In this document: positions 11,438 through 22,000 of the stretch, piece by piece | Layout of the letters: each line of letters begins with the position of its first letter | How positions within the stretch are numbered: position 1 is the first letter of the stretch | Origin: Brachionus plicatilis | Taxonomy: Eukaryota; Rotifera; Eurotatoria; Ploima; Brachionidae | Assembly: GCA_010279815.1 (NCBI GenBank) | Contig: QEOQ01000135.1 | Span: 68,785-131,223 of the forward strand | Reading direction: 5' to 3' | DNA length: 62,439 bases | Position numbers and translations under genes: made by a program | Notes under the pieces: generated by a model | What the model was told of the DNA's origin: nothing | The model's input: only the letters and a program-made list of their open reading frames with translations | Database searches by the model: none

Positions 11438-11790
11438 CTGGGACTGCATACGATTCAAGTGACAAAAAAAAGCGAAATCTTAAGTAAAAAAAAATTACTC
11501 TCCCTTTTTTTAAAAATAAAAATATAAATCAAAGTGTAGAAAATTTTATGCTTTTTCATAATTTATATAATTTAAAAAAATATATTTCAATTCTATCATT
11601 GAATACCTAGATCTGAAAAAAATACGACTTTTTAAGGGTGAGTTACTTATAGACCTTTGGGTATAAAAAAATTTTTTTGCGCCTCTCTAAAAAAATGAAA
11701 TTTAGGGTTTCAGAGGACGTAGATTATGAATTTAAAGTCAAAAATTAGAAATTAGCACTTAAGTTTTGAATTTCTAAAACTTAAATAAAA
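11438..11790. repeat. Foldback family B relative, copy 2
   Basis: Shares with 6032-6489 the ordered blocks GTAGAAAATTTTATGC, CGACTTTTTAAGGG, TTTGGGTATAAA, GGGTTTCAGAGGACGTAGAT and CACTTAAGTTTTGAATTTCT. Its left end instead reads CCTGGGACTGCATACGATT, which is also the left end of the copy at 22972. It therefore represents a subfamily with one arm replaced or lost. Confidence 0.65.
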
Positions 11791-12636
11791 AATATCTATC
11801 TTTATTCACAACTATATTTAAAAAATACTATTCAGTTTTTTAATGGTTGTATTGGAGTAAAAATCTTCGCAATGTTATAAGATTTGTATACGAGGTTGGG
11901 AGGGGTTTCAGTGTTTTATAGTCGAATTATTCAAAATTAATCTATTGCTTAGTAGTTATTAATTAATTAAAAAAAGTGCGAATTTAATTTGATTAATTTT
12001 TTTAAAAATTTTTATTAAAAAGCGCACAATATTAAGGGTAATATAAATTAAATTAATTAATGAGTAAACTAAAAGAAACACTCTTAGAACAAACTCAATA
12101 ATTTCTTTCCACCTCTCAAATAATCAATTGCTAACCAAATTTATTCTAGATACAATTCATGAAAAATACAAAAACTTGCTTACTCCAAATGGTACCCTTT
12201 AAAGTTCTCTTATCAAATAATTGTCCATACTCTATGATCCATTAATTAATAGCTCAATTATTTCATTCTCTCGTAATCACAAATTTATTCGCATTTTAAC
12301 TTAATTAACTTATTTTAATTTTTTTCATAATATCGGAACAACCTGGGAAGTACATCTCTTAAAGTCATTAGATTATAAAAAGTCATCAGTGTGGTAAGCT
12401 TAGCTAAAGAAAGAAATAGCACACAAGAAAGTTTAAGAAATTTTCTAACATTATAAAATATTAGCAAGAAATCAAAATTAAATTCTCAAGCACTCCAGAA
12501 AGCTTATTATTTAAACCGATAAATTAATAAAATTTTTTAGTAAAAATATTTATAATTTTTTTGTGTCGCATCTAAAACAAAAAAAAATATTTTCTTTTGT
12601 ACATTGGCATGTTGCAGGTTGAGCGCAATTTATTTT
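11791..12636. other. AT-rich spacer
   Basis: No gene, RNA or clear repeat recognised. Confidence 0.5.
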
Positions 12637-12885
12637 CTAATTCATTTTTGAGTCCGATTGTCCTTCTATAAATTCGACAATTGTACCCAAATATGCCTTT
12701 GTGAGTCGATTTATTGGCTTGGATTTCTCTTTTCTTGATATTTGTAAGACTTTTTCAAAACCTATAAATTCACATAAAAATTTATTATTTTTTCCTTTTC
12801 CTCTTCTAATAACATCAACTTCATGATCGGCACCCAATATTGAATCGTTATAGTTATTCAAGAGAGCACTGTCCCTGCTTAACAT
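12637..12885 (-). CDS. Hypothetical small ORF (82 codons)
   Basis: An ATG-initiated minus-strand frame with mixed, protein-like composition: an acidic-hydrophobic N-terminus, a basic middle (VIRRGKGKNNKF), then SRKEKSKPINRLTK and an acidic tail. No family recognised. Just beyond the stop, another frame continues with three cysteines spaced Cys-x12-Cys-x2-Cys near a Thr-Lys-Lys end. This resembles the zinc ribbon start of a transposase, so the whole may be a decayed, frameshifted transposon fragment rather than a host gene. Confidence 0.25.
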   Translation of the reverse strand: MLSRDSALLNNYNDSILGADHEVDVIRRGKGKNNKFLCEFIGFEKVLQISRKEKSKPINRLTKAYLGTIVEFIEGQSDSKMN

Positions 12886-14018
12886 TTTTGAAAATTTTTG
12901 CCTTGACTTTATTTAAATATTAAATAGAATGTTTATATTTGAAAAAATTTTTTACTTTAGTATTATTTTTACTTAATCAAATTTCAATTTGGAGGTTGAA
13001 AGTTAGGTTAGCGAAAAAAGTGGAAATTTTATTAAAAATAACGATTTTAAAAAATTATTCCCCTTAATTAATTCACTTGGACCTAATGATATTTATTTGA
13101 TTCAAGAGAATTTTTTACAAGCATTTTAATTCATTACTATTGTCAATCATTGCAAACAAAAGATAGGCATTCATCTACCAGTGTGAACATTCGATTCGAA
13201 ATGATCAGAAATATAGTGAATTTCAGTAAATATTGAGCAAAATTTTCCTTTTATGATAATTTAAAATTAACGATTAGAAAATCTAAATAAATATCTCAAC
13301 ACGGTCAACAAATCAATAATTTAATCAATAATCTTATTAAAATTTTAATTGAGAATATTGAATTTTAGTTAATTAAAAAAATGTTTTAATATTTAATGAA
13401 TTTCAGAACGCTGAGAAGTTTGAGTTTATCAAAAAATTTCATGGCCAATGTTTAACATTTGATTTTAGTCAGCTAGTTTTCTAATTTAACAATTAGAGTC
13501 TTAAATCTAGAAAAAAACTAGTAATAATATTAAAAAAAATAAATTGATAAATTTAGATTTTTACCTTTCACTTATATCGATTCTTAAAATTCTTCAAAAA
13601 TTTAATTATACTCGCACACGTTTCAAATTTTGGTTATTTTGGTTATAAACACTGATAACATCAAATGACTTTATTTAGAGTTTCTATAGCTTATACATTA
13701 TGATTTACTTAATGTATATACATACATTAATATATTAGAAATTGTTTTTTTGTATTCAAATTTCAAGTTTCTAAGGTGAGCCTAAAAATTTCGTATTTTT
13801 TTTTAAAGTTTATAAATTTATTATAAAATCATTCAAGAATACCTCCTTTTTTTCCAGGAAGCTAATTTTTATTTTTAAAAAATCAACCCAATTTTATATT
13901 CCCCATTTTCGATTTTTAAAACAAAAAATATTCCAGAATAAACCAATATCTTTGGAATGTTTAGAACGATTTAATAAATATATCTTTTTCTTTCATAAAA
14001 TGACTATTTAACGGGTGA
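12886..14018. other. AT-rich spacer
   Basis: No gene or strong repeat recognised. Confidence 0.5.
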
Positions 14019-14858
14019 AGACAAAGTTTCCAAGATTTTTTCAAAAGATCATAGCTCCTTCACTCTTAAAGAATGAAGACTAAGGCCAAGTGAATTAGAA
14101 TGAGAATTTAAAGTTTTTCAAAGTTTATTTATAAACTTTTTTATATTCTATAATTTCTTCGAATTTAGTTAATCCAACTCTCGACACCTTACATTAGGGT
14201 CTATATTGATGCCAGGCGCATTTATCATAATGCGGAAGCGTAATTGGACTTCATGATCGAAAATTTAATTGATCATGTTGACAAGATTGATAACACTGCA
14301 ATTTATCTGAAGCTCCCCTATTGAAGATTATTTGTCAATATTGAAAGGAAAAGTCTACAAGGATGTCTGAAAGCGAACATTTCATCAATTTAGGCTCAGG
14401 ATACTAAAATGTCAGCGTGAAATCAGCCTAACATCAATACAGACCCTAATGGAAAGTTTCCAAAGTCGGATTGACAAAATTCGAAGAAATTAAATTGAAG
14501 AAAAAGTTTTATAAATAAACTTGGCATTTTGAATTTTGGAACAAAGAACAAAAACAAAAATTTTAAAATGTATTATATAATCATTAAAATTAAAATGCAG
14601 AGGTATTGCAGAGACTTAATTTGTATGGTACAAAGTTTGGTTCAGCTGATACATTTTGCCGAACAATTTTAGACTCATAGTAAAAAAATTATTTCGTTTT
14701 AAATTTTTGTTTTTGTTCCTTGTTCCAAAATTCACAATGCCAATTAACTTTGTAGAGCTTTCAAAATTATCTTTCTAAATCACTTGGCCTTACTCTTAAT
14801 TCTTAAAAGCACAAGGAGCTATGATATTTTGAAAAAGTCCGGTAAACTTTGTCTTATT
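14019..14858. repeat. Large foldback interrupted by a second foldback
   Basis: Outer arms: 14019-14120 (GACAAAGTTTCC, then ATCATAGCTCCTT and GGCCAAGTGA) pair with 14750-14858 (TCACTTGGCC, AAGGAGCTATGAT, GGTAAACTTTGTC). Their continuation GGCATTTTGAATTTTGGAAC at about 14525 pairs with 14720-14745. Between the two halves of the left arm sits another inverted repeat, 14121-14522, whose ends are TTTATTTATAAAACT-like and whose inner arms include AATTTCTTCGAATTTAGT and TTAGGGTCTATATTGATG. In the uninterrupted right arm CAAAGTTAATTGGCATT is contiguous, which marks the site where the second element inserted. Non-coding. Confidence 0.75.
14121..14522. mobile_element. MITE nested inside the 14019-14858 foldback
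   Basis: About 400 bp. Left arm about 14123-14212 and right arm about 14418-14520 are inverted copies: TTCTTCGAATTTAGTTAATC / GATTGACAAAATTCGAAGAA, and TTAGGGTCTATATTGATG / CATCAATACAGACCCTAA. Comparison with the intact opposite arm of the host foldback shows this segment is extra DNA. No transposase frame; a passive element. Confidence 0.6.
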
Positions 14859-14957
14859 CTTTATTTATTTACACAATTTTATTAATTTTTATACTTTTTA
14901 GTTAAATGATAAACGCATTTCAGAAATTTTTATAAAGACTTCTAGAATAAAATTTTG

Positions 14958-15068
14958 GGGTCTTGCCTGTTATGTGACCAGTGACTTTATGTCGATTTGG
15001 TGACCAGGTATTTTTTCTGACTGGTCACATATTCACTGGTCACCTAATATGTGACCAGGCAATATTAT
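14958..15068 (+). repeat. Left terminal inverted repeat of the Merlin-like element
   Basis: Starts GGGTCTTGCC and carries five TGACCAG/CTGGTCA words, in both orientations. Nearly identical to the reverse complement of 15707-15840. Confidence 0.85.
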
Positions 15069-15226
15069 TATTAAAAAAAAGAATTTTTTTTAAAAATTTT
15101 ATTATTTAAGTGACCAGTTATTAAATTTATATGACCAGTTTTTAAATTTATGCGATCAGGTTTTTTATTTACGTGACCAATTTAAATATTAATTTAAAAT
15201 TATAAAAATTAAATAAAAAAAATTAT

Positions 15227-15433
15227 TTACGTTGTACAACTGTTACATCGCCAAGAGTAATTTTTATAAGTCAAGAGGCAATTTTTTGAATCCTTAGAAC
15301 GCTTTGGAGTTGTTAGGTTCATATTTTGAGCTTTTTTTCTACAATTTTCTTTCGTACATTTTTTTACAGCAAATATTAAGCCTAAATCTACAAGTTTGTT
15401 AAAAATTTTTTTTTCATCATTCTCGTTTTCCAT
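15227..15433 (-). CDS. N-terminal zinc ribbon of a Merlin/ISXO2-like transposase (fragment)
   Basis: 68 codons from ATG at 15433 to TAA at 15229-15227. After a short acidic start (MENENDEKK) comes a hydrophobic helix (LVDLGLIF), then a Cys-x4-Cys pair (KKCTKENC), a Met-Asn-Leu segment, and a terminal YSWRCNSC motif. The order helix, C..C, M-L, then W-R-C-x2-C is what precedes the DDE domain in ISXO2-like (IS1595/Merlin) transposases, where the ribbon helps bind DNA. Here the frame stops two residues after the last Cys, so the catalytic domain is missing. It lies fully inside the inverted repeats and is probably the remaining first part of the element's own transposase gene. Confidence 0.55.
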   Translation of the reverse strand: MENENDEKKIFNKLVDLGLIFAVKKCTKENCRKKAQNMNLTTPKRSKDSKNCLLTYKNYSWRCNSCTT

Positions 15434-15706
15434 TTTTTTCTAAATAATAGTAAAAACTTTTTGATTGTTATTAATATAACTTCAATTTTACTTCATCGCT
15501 TAAAAAATTTTCATATTACATCAACAATAATGAAAAAAAAATCAAATCTTGCAAGTATAGTTGCAATTGCAATTATTTAATTATAATTACAATTAAATTT
15601 TATCTTACTAAATAGAAATTTATGTGACCAATTTCAAAATTTTCGTGACCAAATGTTTATTTAGGTGACCAGGTTTGAATTATTTATAAACATTTTTACC
15701 TAATAA

Positions 15707-15840
15707 ATAATATTGCCTGGTCACATATTAGGTGACCAGTGAATATGTGACCAGTCAGAAAAAATACCTGGTGACCAAATCGACATAAAGTCACTGGTCA
15801 TATAAAATGTGACCAACTGGTCACATAACAGGCAAGACCC
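15707..15840 (-). repeat. Right terminal inverted repeat of the Merlin-like element
   Basis: Ends GGCAAGACCC. Compared with the left repeat it contains an additional segment of about 23 bases near 15797-15821 that adds another pair of TGGTCA/TGACCA words. Otherwise the arms match almost base for base. Confidence 0.85.
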
Positions 15841-16015
15841 AAATTTTGGAAAATTTAATTAACTAAAAGAGAGTGATCGATCTTGCAAACCCAATATAAG
15901 GAATTTTAAACAGTTATATATTAAAAAAACATTTATTAAATTTAACAAGAATTTTTAGCTTGTTTATTAATAATTTTCGAGTATTGAAATCTGAGTTATT
16001 TTAATTATAGAATTT

Positions 16016-16090
16016 AATCCAATAGAATATTCATTCAATAATAATAATCAAGCTACGGCGAGCAAGCTTGTCAAATTATTTACAGTACCA
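16016..16090 (-). mobile_element. LINE 3'-end fragment
   Basis: ATAATAATAATCAAGCTACGGCGAGCAAGCTTG matches the 3' terminal part of the minus-strand LINE at 54120-54715 (AATAAGCTACAGCAAGCAAGCTTG preceded by ATAATAAG repeats). Only about 70 bp remain: a very short 5'-truncated insertion on the minus strand. Confidence 0.55.
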
Positions 16091-19057
16091 AAGTAACAAT
16101 GAAATTAGAAGGAATTGAGAGGGGTTTATAGTAGAAATTATTTTTAAAATAAAAATTGTTTTTTGGTAAATTAAATGTTTCCTTTAATTGTTTATATCTG
16201 CAAAAAATAGAAATGGTTTAATTGTTATTCAAAAAAATATTCGTCTCTGCATCAAATTTTCATATTAAGAGAAAAAATAAAACTTGGAAAAAATTGAGAA
16301 AAAAATTCATTAGTCAAAGCCTTTGAAATCACTTTTTTTCAAAAAAATATTTTTAAGTCAAGTTAAATGACTTTTGAACAACTCTGAAAAAAACATAACC
16401 AAAATCTTTTAGTAATACTTTTTGATAAAAATCATTTGATTTTATTCCAGACGAAAATGTGAAAATTTGCTCACAAATTTTTGGAGTTTGCAAGAAAAAA
16501 GGGCAGGTGTTAAATTCTTTTTTATTTTTTTGCTAAAAAAATACAGCTTCATTTTTCCGTTGACATTATCTATTTATAAATTTTTGTTTTCTTATTTGTT
16601 CCAAATTCCTTTTTAACCTGGTGAAAAAATAAAAACATATTTAATGAGCAAACAAGCGCTTTAGTTGTTGATGAAAGAGAAAAGGGGGATGACTTTTAAA
16701 AAGTATAGGTTTTTTTTATATGAAGGTGGTCAAAACTTTTAAATCAGAAAAATCAATATTTTAATAGCGTGCCAATTTCAAATAAAACTAAAATCGAACT
16801 TTTAGTTATAAATCTTTAATAAAAAATTCCAGATGTCAAAAGTCGAAATATTGATTGATCTTTTCGACCCAAATTATATTATTAGCTTTTAAAAAAACAA
16901 TTTAAAAAAAATAGTTCAAAATATAAAAAAAAATTAAAAAAAAGAAGTGGATAAAATAAAGTTGACTAAATTTTCTCATGATTTTAATCTTTCCTATTAC
17001 TTTGTTTTTCAATATACAAAATAATTCAAAATATATCTAAATTAATTTAAGTAATAAATAATTTAAAAAAGGAAAATAGAAAAAATGAATTAATTTTGTT
17101 TGTTATTTTTTTTTATGCTTTGAGTAATATTTCAATTTGATTTATTTCGAATGATCAGGTATATTGATACCAGTTACAAATTGTTACCGATGCTATAAAT
17201 GATTCTCATTATTCTTTATTATTCAACACGATGACAAAGACCAAAAGTCAAAACCTAAGAGGCATGATCAATTTCATTTATTGATAAAAAAATACTCAAT
17301 GAAAAAAAATTGGTTATTTGAAATTAATATCAAAGATACAAAATAATTTAAAAAATAATCGAAAGTATTTACAAAATATTTCAAATTAGAGTATTTTCAA
17401 ACTTCCTTTATATCATTTTAAGTTCGGTTATTGTTTGTCTATATTTTTCTGTAACCGAATGTATATTGTGATTTTTATTATTATTTTTTTTAAATTTGTC
17501 ACTGGTCCATAACAATAAAGAATTGAATTAAAATTTTCTATTCTAAATTTTCGTAGTTGTCATAGTATTATTTACATAAAAGACTTTTAGTCTCTGAAGT
17601 TATTTATTACATCTACTTAAAATTATTTCGTATAATACCACCAGAATGCTCCCAAAAATTGAAGTCCTGTTTGGCCTCTTTTAAGTCTCTAAAGAGTTCT
17701 TTGGTTGGACTAAAAGGAACAGTTATTCGTCAATAAAAAAAAATGAACAATTTTATAATTTAATTTTTTTTTAATTTTTTAACGTGTAAAACTTATGACC
17801 GAAAACGGCAAAAGGAGTTAAAAATTGGTCTCAAAAATTCGGCTTAAAAGTTGACATCTATAAGGAGAGCAATATTATTTTAAGTATTTTCAACAGTGAA
17901 ATTTAAGAAATTTTTTAATTTACTTTTTCAACTTTAAAATTCAATTTTAATATTTCAATGAAAAATGTTTATTTCCCCTAATGAAAAATCCAATAAAAAT
18001 ATATATTAATATTTGAGAAATTTTATGCGTCCAAATTTTTTTTATTATTCTTTTTAAATGAATAAAAAAATAAACATGAAATTATTTAAAAAAATAATCG
18101 ATATAAATTAAAACATTGGTTATTTAAAAACACAAATATTTTTTTAATTTTTGCAACTAAACAATATAAATCGTCTTATATTTTAAAATTTTTGCTAGAC
18201 TAAGTCCATTCATTTAATTGTGAATAATTTATCATGAAAGTGTATTGCGAAATTTAAAATCTATTCTTTTCAAATAAATGAATAAAATTTAAACTCACTA
18301 TAAAATTAGATTAAAATCATTTTTTAATTTAATCGCAAAGGTTTGTTTTAAATTAAATATTTATTTACTTTTGCATTTTTTTAAAGAAATCTCATTTATT
18401 GAGAATTTTAAATAAAGTTTTTTTTTAATAAAAAAAAAGTAAAATAAATAAAATTTAACGTTTAAATATTTTGTAAAATAAAATTTAGAATTAATTGCGT
18501 TTTTTGTTTTTCTCAAATTTTTAATCATGAATCTAAAAAATCTGCACCACAAATTGCCAAATGAATTATTTTGGCATTTTATTTGAAAATACTCCCGGAA
18601 AAAAAGTAAAAGCTGTTTACGGAAGTTGTCAAAATGTTAAATCACAATTAACGCTCAATTAAGTCTTTTTATAAGTTAACTTGTTTTTTAAACAATTTTT
18701 TTAGTCTTTTCAAATAGAACTTGAAAATAGAGGATTTGAAAATTTTACCAAAAATTGAAAACCTTGCAAAATTTTGTTCTAAATCTAAAGGTGCTTTTAA
18801 AACGCTTTCAAAATTCAAAATTCAGATAATATTTGTTTAAAGGTAGATCTGGAAGGTAATACAACAGAAATACTATTCTTAATAATTTCGAGCATTATCT
18901 GCGTTACTAAGAACAAAATTTACATGACCTGACAAAATTATTAAATTACGTTAATTAGAAAATTTAAATATTCTTTAGCGAAAAATTCGGCGTCGTTATG
19001 ACTATTTTTTTAAAATTAGAATAATAAAATATATTTATTTGCTTTAGATTTTTTAAA
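16091..19057. other. 3-kb AT-rich region upstream of FANK1
   Basis: No coding exon or RNA gene recognised. Open frames such as 18361-18552 minus are Phe/Lys/Tyr-rich and look random. A TTTGCTTTAG directly before 19049 could be a splice acceptor for a 5' leader of FANK1 (cis or trans), nine bases upstream of the ATG. Otherwise I see nothing in it. Confidence 0.5.
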
Positions 19058-22000
19058 ATGATCAGACCCGATCCACCTGTAGTGGGAAAAGTAACTCACG
19101 TTACCATAGACCTTGACTGGAGCCATGTCAAAAAAGACTCTCCTTATGCCAGACTTAAATTTATTGTTCAAGAACTTAGCAACAACAATAAAAGAGAATG
19201 GGGCATAATATACTCGTAATTTTCTGTCTTAGTTACATTTCCGCGTGCTATAATAACATTTTTTAAAGAGGATTTTCAACGAACAAGACAATCGAGGGCC
19301 TTGATCCGTCAACAGAGTACACATTTCGTTTGTGTGTTATTGGAATTAACAATGAGCGCAGTGAATACAGCCCATCGGTGACTGTGCGGACAACAAGTAG
19401 TCACCTTTAACTAAAAAACCCTAGAAAAAATTGAAAAGTTTTTTTCTAGAGGAGCCTTTGAATGGTGAGGCTTTTCATAAGGCAATAATGCTGGACAGAA
19501 GAAGTGAACTTGAACAAATGCTGCAATCGGCTATTGGTCATCGTTTACTACAAATACCAGACAAATTTGGAAATCTGCCTTTGATGATAGCCATAATTAG
19601 AAACAACTTTGAGTAAATTTTTAAAATAAAAAAAAGCTTAATTCAAAAAAAGCCTCTAAGATATTAATAGACCAAAAAGGTTTTTTTTTTTTTAATTTGA
19701 ATCAACTTATGAAACTTGAAATTGAAAAAAAAATTCCCACAATTTTTCATATTTGAAAAAAAATTTAAATTTTCAAGTGATAAAATTATTTCTTTTGAGA
19801 AAAACATGCTTATTGAATACTTAGATTTATCTTTTAAATCTTTAAAATTTTATTTTTTCAAATTAATTATTTCAAAAGTTGAACAGAACGTAGTTTATGA
19901 AAATTTATCCAATTGGCAAGATTTAATTTCTATTCGACTTTTTTGAATAATACTTTAAGTATAAAATCCCAAAAAATAACTGGTTTTATTTGTAAAAAAA
20001 AATCAAAAAGGATTAAATTCAAAACATCTCTTTTAAAAAAATTAAATCATTTGGTTGTTGTTCCGATCATCTTTTTTAAAATTGGAATATCTTTTTTTGT
20101 ATTTTTTGTCGATTTCTTGGAAAAAAATTATAAGTGAATTATCGAACATATTTTCTTGAATTTTTATCCAAATAAAGTTTAATATACTTTAATTATTTTG
20201 TTCTTTGATTTTTTAATAAAGATTATTCTAAAATGTGTTAGTTCAAATTGAAGAACTTGAATTTTTGAGCACACTTCAAGTCTCAGTTGGACCCAATTTT
20301 TTTAGAAGAATTTGGCAAAATTGGTTCACAAAAACTAGAAAATTCAAGAAATCAAGTTCTTAAATTTTAACCATTACACCAAACTAATTTTTTTAACTTT
20401 AAGTATTAATCAGAAATTTTAAAAAGAAAAAATCTTGCCAATTCTGCTTAACTTTCTTTGAGTTCTTAATTATTTGAAATTAAATTATAAACTCTTCGAG
20501 TTTTTAGTTTTTAAAATGTTTAAAATAATTTTCTCGATTTTATGGATAAAAAGTTTCATTCGTTTAGTCCACTAATAAAAAGACTTTGGATCAGAATTAG
20601 GAGATATCAATATTTTTAGTTTATTAATTTATTGCCTATTTTTAACAATGATTTGGGGATTATCAATTTCATCTTAAAAATTTGATTAAATTAAAAAATG
20701 TTTTTTGAAAAGTTCATCTTTCTGAAAGCTCGATTGTCGTAATGATTTTAGAATAATTTGTTAAAATCATAAGTCTTTGAAAAAATTTTGTCCATATCAA
20801 ACTTAAGCCGAATTTTCTTTGTTTTCTTATATCAATTATAAAAACAATTATTTAGCTATTCGCAAAAAAAAATAAAAAATAAAATCCGTTTCATATATTA
20901 ATAAAATAAAATTTCTAATATTTAAGACAATGATTTTTAATAAATATATTAGCAATTAGCAATTTTTTTACAAAGTTAATATAAATTAAATTGATATTGT
21001 TGTAATAAAAAGCTTCAGTATTAGATATTTCAGCATCGATCTCATGATCATTAGCTATTTATCAATCTTAAAAAAATGCAAATTTTTTTCCATCATTATT
21101 ACATGGTTCAATCAGATTATTACAATTCCTTGTACTATAGCTTACATTTCTTTTTTCGTCATTTTTCTTCAACCTTTTTTTTTTATTCTTAAGGCGAGTA
21201 ATGATAAAAAAATGTTTTAAAAGAGAATGATAACATTCTGATATATTAGACAACATTAATATTGTTCCCACAATCAAAATTTCAAACATTACAGAATTCA
21301 TTTAAGATTACTAATTCAATTTAAAAGAAATTCATGAAATTTGGTTCAAGTTTTCATGCTTTCAAACGTTTGTGCCTTTTTATAATTTTAGAGTTTTATT
21401 TTAAGGTAATAATTTTTCATTTTTTCCCTATTGACTTATTAAAAAAGATTAATTCATTAAATAAATAAATAATGTTCCCAAAAAGGTTTTTGGTTTCACA
21501 AACTTGTATTTTTCTTTTAGTAAAGATCATACAAAAAGATTTCGACCAAATTATATCAATCTTAATTTTAAATCTTAGTTTTAAAATCGAAAAATTTTTA
21601 AAAGAATAATTACAACTTTTAATCAATTTTTATAATTAATAAATATTTAATACTAATTAGACTTTTTTTCTATTGAGATTTTTAAGCATGATATTAAATG
21701 CTTTGTGAATAAATCTGGTTCCCAGTCAACAAAAAATTGAAGGTTTATTGAAGATTTCTAAAAGGTCTTTAAAATTTCAATATCATTTATTTATTTTTTA
21801 AAGAAAATATAGAAATTTAAAAAAAAGTATTCGAATAAATATATTTTTAGAAAATTTCTTCACAATTTCTTCGAATATTTAAAGAATATCTGAAGAAATG
21901 GCTTTTACTCTTAAACGTGAGTTGGATTAATTTTCTGTCTTGAAGATTAAATTGATTAAAATACTTAAATTTTATGTAGATTTTAATATATTTCTTCCAT

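Larger units (their letters stand above)
14950..15848. mobile_element. Merlin-like DNA transposon (non-autonomous or decayed), with target duplications
   Basis: The element proper is 14958-15840 (883 bp), bounded by the direct repeat AAATTTTG at 14950-14957 and 15841-15848, an 8-bp target duplication. Terminal inverted repeats of about 110 bp begin GGGTCTTGCCTGTTATGTGA and contain repeated TGACCAG/CTGGTCA words; the right arm carries about 23 extra bases. Further single TGACCA units lie below the termini on both sides (15110-15180 and 15620-15675). The only frame inside (15227-15433, minus) encodes a zinc-ribbon start like that of ISXO2/Merlin transposases. Merlin elements make 8-9 bp target duplications, which agrees. 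The DDE core is absent, so the copy needs a transposase from elsewhere. Confidence 0.75.
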
